The notes beneath the pieces were generated by a model. It was not told the DNA's origin and did not search any database. It saw only the letters and a program-made list of their open reading frames with translations. From Pseudomonas sp. URMO17WK12:I11 (GTDB lineage Bacteria > Pseudomonadota > Gammaproteobacteria > Pseudomonadales > Pseudomonadaceae), in assembly GCF_007677725.1 (NCBI RefSeq), contig NZ_VEDF01000005.1, positions 268,491 through 332,490 of the forward strand: a DNA stretch of 64,000 bases, in the 5' to 3' direction. This document shows, piece after piece, positions 58,556 through 64,000 of the stretch. Made by a program: the position numbers and the translations under genes. Within the stretch, counting starts at the first letter, position 1; every line of letters begins with the position of its first letter.

Positions 58556-58680
58556 CGGTACCTGTGGGCGCGGCCGGGTGTCGCGAAACGAGGGTGAAGC
58601 CCTCGCCAGTGGCCATGAAGTGAAAAAGGTTTCCTCCAGTTCTGCACTGGGGGGTTTGGGGGGCGCTGTGCCCCGGATGC
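58556..58680. repeat. REP-like sequence between algL and algI
   Basis: CCTGTGGGCGCGGCCGGGTG with TGTCGCGAAACGAGGGTGAA resembles the common P. putida REP unit (TGTGGGAGCGGCC..GTGTCGCGAAAGGG), followed by G-runs that can pair (GGGGGGCGCTGTGCCCC). It interrupts the alg operon in a 186-base gap. No promoter is assigned. Confidence 0.45.
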
Positions 58681-58703
58681 TGTGAACAATAAGGAGAACC
58701 GGG

Positions 58704-60164
58704 ATGGTCTTCTCGTCCAACGTGTTCCTGTTCCTGTTCTTGCCGATCTTTCTCGGCCTGTATTACTTGAGCGGACAACGTTATCGCAACCTGCTGCTGC
58801 TGGTCGCCAGCTACATCTTCTACGCCTGGTGGCGGGTCGACTTCCTCGCCCTGTTCGCTGGCGTGACCCTGTGGAACTACTGGATCGGCCTCAAAGTCGG
58901 CGCCGCCGGGGTGCGTAGCAAACCCGCCCAGCGCTGGTTGCTGCTGGGCGTCGGGGTGGACCTGGCAATTCTCGGTTACTTCAAGTACGCCAACTTCGGC
59001 GTCGATAGCCTGAACGCGATCATCACCTCGTTCGGCCTTGAGCCGTTCATCCTCACCCACGTGCTGCTGCCGATCGGTATTTCGTTCTACATCTTCGAGT
59101 CGATCAGCTACATCATCGACGTGTACCGCGGCGATACTCCAGCGACCCGTAACCTGATCGACTTCGCCGCGTTCGTGGCGATCTTCCCGCACCTGATCGC
59201 AGGCCCGGTGCTGCGCTTCAAGGACCTGGTCGACCAGTTCAACAACCGCACCCACACCCTGGACAAGTTTTCCGAAGGCTGCACCCGCTTCATGCAGGGT
59301 TTCATCAAGAAGGTGTTCATCGCCGACACCCTGGCGGTGGTCGCCGATCACTGCTTCGCCCTGCAGAACCCGACCACCGGCGATGCCTGGCTGGGCGCCC
59401 TGGCCTACACCGCGCAGCTGTACTTCGACTTCAGCGGCTACAGCGACATGGCCATCGGCCTGGGCCTGATGATGGGCTTTCGTTTCATGGAGAACTTCAA
59501 GCAGCCGTACATCAGCCAGTCGATCACCGAGTTCTGGCGGCGCTGGCACATCAGCCTGTCGACCTGGCTGCGCGACTACCTGTACATCACCCTGGGCGGT
59601 AATCGCAAAGGCACCTTCAACACCTACCGCAACCTGTTCCTGACCATGCTCCTGGGCGGCCTGTGGCACGGTGCCAACTTCACCTACATCATCTGGGGCG
59701 CCTGGCACGGCATGTGGCTGGCGATCGAGCGCGCGCTGGGCATCGACACCAACCCGCAACGCTTCAACCCGATCAAATGGGCCTTCACCTTCCTGCTGGT
59801 GGTGGTCGGCTGGGTGATCTTCCGCGCCGAGAACCTGCACGTTGCCGCCCGCATGTATGGCGCCATGTTCAGCTTCGGCGAATGGCAGCTGTCGGAACTC
59901 AACCGCGCCCAGCTCACCGGCCTGCAGGTGGCGACCCTGGTGATCGCCTACCTCACCCTGGCGTTCTTCGGCCTGCGCGACTTCTACCGCAACGCCACAC
60001 CGCCTGCCGCCATCCGCACGCCGGCGCAAGTGCATGCCGACGGTTCGATCGGCCTGGACTGGACCCGGGTGATGAGCCGCGCGCTGATCCTGCTGCTGTT
60101 CGCCGCCTCGATCCTCAAGCTGTCGGCGCAGAGCTACTCGCCGTTCCTGTACTTCCAGTTCTGA
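58704..60164 (+). CDS. algI: Alginate O-acetylation membrane protein AlgI (MBOAT)
   Basis: A 486-residue multi-pass MBOAT protein that passes acetyl groups across the inner membrane. N-terminal helices (FLFLFLPIFLGLYYLSG), and the MBOAT His motif in LLGGLWHGANFTYIIWGAWHGMW, are plain. It is preceded by AAGGAGAA and works with AlgJ/AlgX. It ends ten bases before algJ. Confidence 0.96.
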   Translation: MVFSSNVFLFLFLPIFLGLYYLSGQRYRNLLLLVASYIFYAWWRVDFLALFAGVTLWNYWIGLKVGAAGVRSKPAQRWLLLGVGVDLAILGYFKYANFGVDSLNAIITSFGLEPFILTHVLLPIGISFYIFESISYIIDVYRGDTPATRNLIDFAAFVAIFPHLIAGPVLRFKDLVDQFNNRTHTLDKFSEGCTRFMQGFIKKVFIADTLAVVADHCFALQNPTTGDAWLGALAYTAQLYFDFSGYSDMAIGLGLMMGFRFMENFKQPYISQSITEFWRRWHISLSTWLRDYLYITLGGNRKGTFNTYRNLFLTMLLGGLWHGANFTYIIWGAWHGMWLAIERALGIDTNPQRFNPIKWAFTFLLVVVGWVIFRAENLHVAARMYGAMFSFGEWQLSELNRAQLTGLQVATLVIAYLTLAFFGLRDFYRNATPPAAIRTPAQVHADGSIGLDWTRVMSRALILLLFAASILKLSAQSYSPFLYFQF

Positions 60165-60174
60165 GGCCAATGAC

Positions 60175-61332
60175 ATGAACCGGACACTACGCATCACTTA
60201 TTCGCTGTCGTTCCTGGGCCTGCTGGTCGGCATGGGCGCCTGGTCGACCGGGGCCTTCGAGAGCTTCCACCGTACCGAGCAGATGACCTTGCTCAACGGC
60301 AAGCTGGCCAAGGCCGCCGAGACTCACTACGACGACCAGTTCCCGATCAAGCGCCTGGGCACCAACCTGTGGGCGGCGCTGGACTTCAAGTTGTTCAACG
60401 AAGGCCGTCCCGGCGTGGTGCTGGGCCGCGACCAGTGGCTGTTCAGCGATGAGGAATTCAAGCCCAGCGCCGATGCCCAGCAATTGATGCAGGACAACCT
60501 GGCGTTGATCCGTGGCGTGCGCGATACCCTGCACCAGCACGGCAGCCAACTGGTGCTGGCGATCGTCCCGGCCAAGGCGCGGGTCTATGCCGAGTACGTT
60601 GGCAAGGAGCAACCGGCCAGCCTGCACGATGACCTGTACAACCAGTTCCACGCCCAGGCGCGTCAGGCCAATGTCTTCGCCCCGGACCTCAAGACCCCGC
60701 TGGAGCAGGCCAAGGCGCGCGGCCAGGTGTTCCTGCGCACCGATACCCACTGGACGCCGATGGGCGCCGAGGTAGCGGCCCAGGCCGTGGCCGAAGCGGT
60801 CAGTCGCCAGAGCCTGCTCAATGGTGCCCCGCAGGCGTTCGTCACCGAGGCTGGCGACAGCGCGCCGTACAAGGGCGACCTGACCAACTTCCTGCCGCTC
60901 GACCCGCTGTTCAGCAGCCTGCTGCCAGCCCCGGACACCTTGCAGCAACGCAGCACGCATCCGGTGCAAAGCAGTGCAGATACCGGCGATGCGCTGTTCG
61001 CCGATACCCAGATCCCGGTAGCGCTGGTAGGTACCAGCTACAGCGCCAACCCGCACTGGAACTTCCTTGGCGCGCTGCAGCAGGCGCTGCACAGCGACGT
61101 TGCCAACTACGCCGAAGACGGCCATGGCCCGCTGCTGCCGATGCTCAAGTACCTGCAAAGCGACGCTTTCAAGAATGCTGCGCCACAAGTGGTGGTGTGG
61201 GAATTCCCCGAACGTTATCTGCCAATGAAAAACGACCTCAGCAGCTTCGATCCGCAGTGGATCGTGCAGCTGAAAAACACCCGTAAATCCGAAGAAAACC
61301 TGGCCTTGTCGTCCACCCGGACGAACCACTGA
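60175..61332 (+). CDS. algJ: Alginate O-acetyltransferase AlgJ
   Basis: A 385-residue SGNH-like acetyltransferase anchored by one N-terminal helix (YSLSFLGLLVGMGAWSTG). Catalytic Asp/His are in RTDTHWTPMGAEV and Ser in LVGTSYSANPHWNF. Its similarity to AlgX is visible by eye. It transfers acetyl to the polymer with AlgI and AlgF. Confidence 0.95.
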   Translation: MNRTLRITYSLSFLGLLVGMGAWSTGAFESFHRTEQMTLLNGKLAKAAETHYDDQFPIKRLGTNLWAALDFKLFNEGRPGVVLGRDQWLFSDEEFKPSADAQQLMQDNLALIRGVRDTLHQHGSQLVLAIVPAKARVYAEYVGKEQPASLHDDLYNQFHAQARQANVFAPDLKTPLEQAKARGQVFLRTDTHWTPMGAEVAAQAVAEAVSRQSLLNGAPQAFVTEAGDSAPYKGDLTNFLPLDPLFSSLLPAPDTLQQRSTHPVQSSADTGDALFADTQIPVALVGTSYSANPHWNFLGALQQALHSDVANYAEDGHGPLLPMLKYLQSDAFKNAAPQVVVWEFPERYLPMKNDLSSFDPQWIVQLKNTRKSEENLALSSTRTNH

Positions 61333-61352
61333 TCGATAGAGAGGAAATGCAC

Positions 61353-62000
61353 ATGACTACCAAGACTTCCATTGCCAAAGCCCTCACCCTCGCGGCCGGC
61401 CTTTCCCTTGCTTCGATGCAAGCCTTCGCTGGCGCCGATGCTGCGCTGTATGGCCCGAGCGCACCGAAGGGGTCGACCTTCGTACGCCTGTACAACGCCG
61501 CCAGCGCCCCGGCTGCCGCCAGCGTCGGCAACACCCAGATCAAGCAGGTCGGCGCCCAGTCGAGCAGCGACTTCAGCTTCCTGCCAGGCGGCGACTACAC
61601 CGCCCAGGTCGGCGGCAAGAGCGTCCCGGTCAAGCTGGCGGCGGACAAGTACTACACCCTGGTCAACAGCACCAGCGGCACCCCGCAGTTGATCGAAGAA
61701 CCACCGTTCAAGAACAAGCAGAAAGCGCTGGTCCGCGTGCAGAACCTCAGCGACCAGGCCGTGACCTTGAAGACCGCCGATGGCAAGACCGAAGTGGTGC
61801 CGTCGGTGGCGACCAAAGACCGCGGCGAGCGTGAGATCAATCCGGTCAAGGTCAACCTGGCCTTGTTCGAAGGCGACAAGAAAGTCAGCGACCTCAAGCC
61901 GGTCGCCCTGGAGCGCGGCGAAGCCGCTGTGTTGTACGTAACAGGTTCCGGCAGCAACTTGTCGCCGGTGTGGGTAACTCGCCCCGTGACCAGCAACTGA
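61353..62000 (+). CDS. algF: Alginate O-acetylation protein AlgF
   Basis: A 215-residue periplasmic protein. Signal peptide (SLASMQAFAGAD boundary). Beta-rich repeats, e.g. FVRLYNAASAPAAASVGN and VKLAADKYYTLVNSTSGTP, lead to a C-terminal segment (VLYVTGSGSNLSPVWVT). It is needed for O-acetylation with AlgI/J. MTTK at 61353 is chosen because GAGAGGAA sits directly against the ATG at 61347. Confidence 0.94.
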   Translation: MTTKTSIAKALTLAAGLSLASMQAFAGADAALYGPSAPKGSTFVRLYNAASAPAAASVGNTQIKQVGAQSSSDFSFLPGGDYTAQVGGKSVPVKLAADKYYTLVNSTSGTPQLIEEPPFKNKQKALVRVQNLSDQAVTLKTADGKTEVVPSVATKDRGEREINPVKVNLALFEGDKKVSDLKPVALERGEAAVLYVTGSGSNLSPVWVTRPVTSN

Positions 62001-62034
62001 TTCCCTGCCTCATAACGACTATTGGAGAAACATG

Positions 62035-63489
62035 ATGATCCCGGTAATTCTTTCTGGTGGTAGCGGTTCGCGTCTGTGGCCTTTGTCGCGCAAGCAGTTC
62101 CCCAAGCAATTCCTGGCCCTGACCGGCGAGCACACGCTGTTCCAGCAGACCATCGAGCGCTTGATCTTCGAAGGCATGGACACCCCGATCGTGGTCTGCA
62201 ACAAGGACCACAAGTTCATCGTCCAGGAACAGCTGGCTGCCCTGAAGCTGCAAACCCAAGGCCTGCTGATGGAGCCGTTCGGCCGCAACACCGCACCGGC
62301 GGTGGCGATGGCGGCGATGAAGCTGGTCAATGAAGGGCGCGACGAACTGATGCTGGTGCTGCCTGCCGACCACGTCATCGATGACCAGAAGGCATTGCAA
62401 CGCGCCCTGGCCCTGGCCACCGTGGCCGCCGAACGTGGCGAAATGGTGCTGTTCGGGGTGCCGGCGACCAAGCCTGAGACCGGCTATGGCTACATCCGCT
62501 CCAGCCAGGACGCGCTGCTGCCCGAAGGCGTGGCGCGGGTTGCGCAGTTCGTCGAGAAGCCAGACGAAAAGCGTGCGGCCGAGTTCGTTGCCGCCGGCGG
62601 TTACTTCTGGAACAGCGGCATGTTCCTGTTCCGTGCCAGCCGCTTCCTCGAAGAGCTGAAGAAGCATGACTCGGACATCTACGACACCTGCCTGCTGGCG
62701 CTGGAGCGCAGCCAGGAGGACGGCGACGTGCTGAGCATCGACGAGGCGACCTTCGCCTGCTGCCCGGACAACTCGATCGACTACGCCGTGATGGAAAAGA
62801 CCCAGCGTGCCTGTGTGGTGCCGATGTCCGCTGGCTGGAGTGACGTGGGCTGCTGGTCGTCGCTGTGGGAAGTGCACGACAAGGACGACAACGGCAACGT
62901 CACCAAGGGCGATGTGGTGGTGCAGGACAGCCACAACTGCATGATCCATGGCAACGGCAAGCTGGTGTCGGTGATTGGCCTTGAGAACATCGTGGTGGTC
63001 GAAACCAAGGACGCGATGATGATTGCCCACAAGGACAAGGTCCAGGGCGTCAAGCAGATGGTCAAGACCCTCGACGAGCAGGGCCGCAGCGAGACCCAGA
63101 ACCACCTGGAAGTATATCGCCCGTGGGGCTCGTACGATTCGGTGGACATGGGTGGTCGTTTCCAGGTCAAGCACATCACCGTCAAGCCCGGCGCCAGCTT
63201 GTCGTTGCAGATGCACCACCACCGTGCCGAGCACTGGATCGTGGTATCCGGCACGGCCGAGGTGACGTGCGACGAGAACGTGTTCCTGCTCACTGAAAAC
63301 CAGTCGACCTACATTCCGATCGCTTCGATCCACCGTCTGCGCAACCCTGGCAAGATTCCACTGGAGATCATCGAGGTGCAATCGGGCAGCTACCTGGGCG
63401 AGGACGACATCGAGCGTTTCGAGGACGTCTATGGCCGCACCTCGAATAGCCTTGAGCGGGGGGTTTCCGTCAAGACCATCGCGCAGTAA
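62035..63489 (+). CDS. algA: Mannose-6-phosphate isomerase / GDP-mannose pyrophosphorylase
   Basis: A bifunctional 484-residue enzyme that supplies GDP-mannose for AlgD. The N-terminal nucleotidyltransferase part has ILSGGSGSRLWPLSRKQFP, MEPFGRNTAPAVAMAAM, FVEKPDEKRA. The C-terminal cupin isomerase has LEVYRPWGSYDSVD, MHHHRAEHWIVVSGTAEV and IPIASIHRLRNPG. MIPVIL at 62035 is the usual start, with an extra ATG one codon before. It is the last gene of the alg operon; its 3' end is duplicated downstream. Confidence 0.96.
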   Translation: MIPVILSGGSGSRLWPLSRKQFPKQFLALTGEHTLFQQTIERLIFEGMDTPIVVCNKDHKFIVQEQLAALKLQTQGLLMEPFGRNTAPAVAMAAMKLVNEGRDELMLVLPADHVIDDQKALQRALALATVAAERGEMVLFGVPATKPETGYGYIRSSQDALLPEGVARVAQFVEKPDEKRAAEFVAAGGYFWNSGMFLFRASRFLEELKKHDSDIYDTCLLALERSQEDGDVLSIDEATFACCPDNSIDYAVMEKTQRACVVPMSAGWSDVGCWSSLWEVHDKDDNGNVTKGDVVVQDSHNCMIHGNGKLVSVIGLENIVVVETKDAMMIAHKDKVQGVKQMVKTLDEQGRSETQNHLEVYRPWGSYDSVDMGGRFQVKHITVKPGASLSLQMHHHRAEHWIVVSGTAEVTCDENVFLLTENQSTYIPIASIHRLRNPGKIPLEIIEVQSGSYLGEDDIERFEDVYGRTSNSLERGVSVKTIAQ

Positions 63490-64000
63490 GGCGAGCTGCC
63501 AGGTCTGGCTAGTTGCCAGGCCTGGATAGTTGCAGCGCCTAGGCGATCGAGCGCCGCCCGCGGCGCATCGCGAGCTACGCTCGCTCCTACGGGTTGTTTC
63601 AATCCTGTGGGGAAACATTCGTAGGAGCGAGCGCAGCTCGCGATGCGCCGCGCAGGCGGCGCTCGATCGCACAGGCGCCAAAGCATCGAGCGCTTCGAGG
63701 ACGTCTATGGCCGCACCTCCAATAGCCTTGAGTGCGGCGTTTTCGTCAAGACCATCGCGCAGTATGGCGAGCTGCAAGGCCTGGATAGTTGCAGCACCTA
63801 GGCGATCGAGCGCTTCGAGGACGTCTGCGGCCGCACCTCCAATAGCCTTGAGTGCGGCGTTTTCGTCAAGACCATCGCGCAGTAAGGCGAGCCTGCAAGG
63901 TCTGGGGATTTGCAGCGCCTATGCGATCGAGCGCCGCCTGTGCGGCGCATCGCGAGCTACGCTCGCTCCTACGGGTTGTTTCAATCCTGTGGGGAAACAT
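63490..64000. repeat. algA-tail duplications and REP palindromes
   Basis: No intact gene here. The 3' end of algA (63409-63499) recurs at 63685-63804 and 63805-63925; both copies keep the frame (RTSNSLECGVFVKTIAQ versus RTSNSLERGVSVKTIAQ). A large imperfect palindrome of about 48-base arms lies at 63544-63670 (arms contain CGCGAGCTACGCTCGCTCC and complement, loop with TGTTTC/GAAACA). A second palindrome begins at about 63922 and is cut by the window end. Junctions fall in a shared ATCGAGCG. Confidence 0.85.

Noticed and set aside
57771..60197. 808-residue open frame on the minus strand opposite algL and algI
   Set aside because: Antisense shadow; the translation is Gln/Val/His-rich and ends within real genes.
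61894..63777. 627-residue open frame on the minus strand opposite algA and through the repeats
   Set aside because: Antisense of algA; it runs through the algA-tail duplication and REP palindrome, which are not coding.
63409..64000. CRISPR-like array suggested by repeated units after algA
   Set aside because: Units are 90-120 bases, are copies of algA coding sequence, differ in spacing, and no cas gene is near.

Overview
The window is high-GC gammaproteobacterial chromosome, almost certainly a Pseudomonas of the P. putida group. The basis is the protein sequences (AlgA-AlgX, AlgW, TrpS with a C-terminal extension, methionine gamma-lyase with its own Lrp-type regulator), the gene order, and the GTAGGAGCGAGC-type REP repeats. 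No tRNA, rRNA, CRISPR array, transposase or integrase gene was seen.

Layout. 0.06-5.3 kb: rsmI, then the divergent envelope cluster lpoA-yraN-gmhA/diaA-BON lipoprotein-small lipoprotein, meeting sspA-sspB at a shared terminator. 6-10 kb: petABC (cytochrome bc1) and rplM-rpsI. 10-16 kb: an aldo/keto reductase, a GlxA-type regulator, zapE, trpS, an alpha/beta hydrolase and a YhcB/ZapG protein. 16.1-17.9 kb: mdeA and its divergent regulator mdeR.

17.9-23.8 kb is an accessory island of lower GC. It holds an S-type pyocin with an HNH DNase domain and its immunity gene, followed by a decaying series of DNase-tail / immunity / 60-residue lipoprotein modules. A RES-domain putative toxin and a convergent HTH protein with an iterated GTCAA motif upstream close the island. 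This is the most unusual part of the window.

23.8-36.9 kb is core again: cysD-cysNC, a Nif3-like protein, algW, the aapJQMP amino-acid ABC transporter with a strong sigma-54 promoter match, a carboxylesterase, rhlB and moaCDE. 37-40.7 kb: a PIN-PhoH ATPase, a polysaccharide-deacetylase-like protein that lacks the usual catalytic Asp pair, and yaaA. 40.7-46.4 kb: a tightly overlapping operon for a MacAB/TolC-like tripartite exporter, translationally coupled to an unrecognised 261-residue protein and preceded by a small secreted protein; these two could be cargo or accessory factors.

47.4-63.5 kb is the complete alginate operon algD-8-44-K-E-G-X-L-I-J-F-A, behind a 0.9 kb upstream region with AlgU-like and AlgR-like sites. 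AlgW at 27.8 kb belongs to the same regulatory circuit, because it cleaves MucA and so frees AlgU. After algA the DNA holds two extra copies of the 3' end of algA and long REP palindromes, apparently joined at a shared ATCGAGCG sequence.

Gene functions are read from protein motifs and family knowledge. Regulatory sites are hand-matched to consensus sequences and have not been tested.
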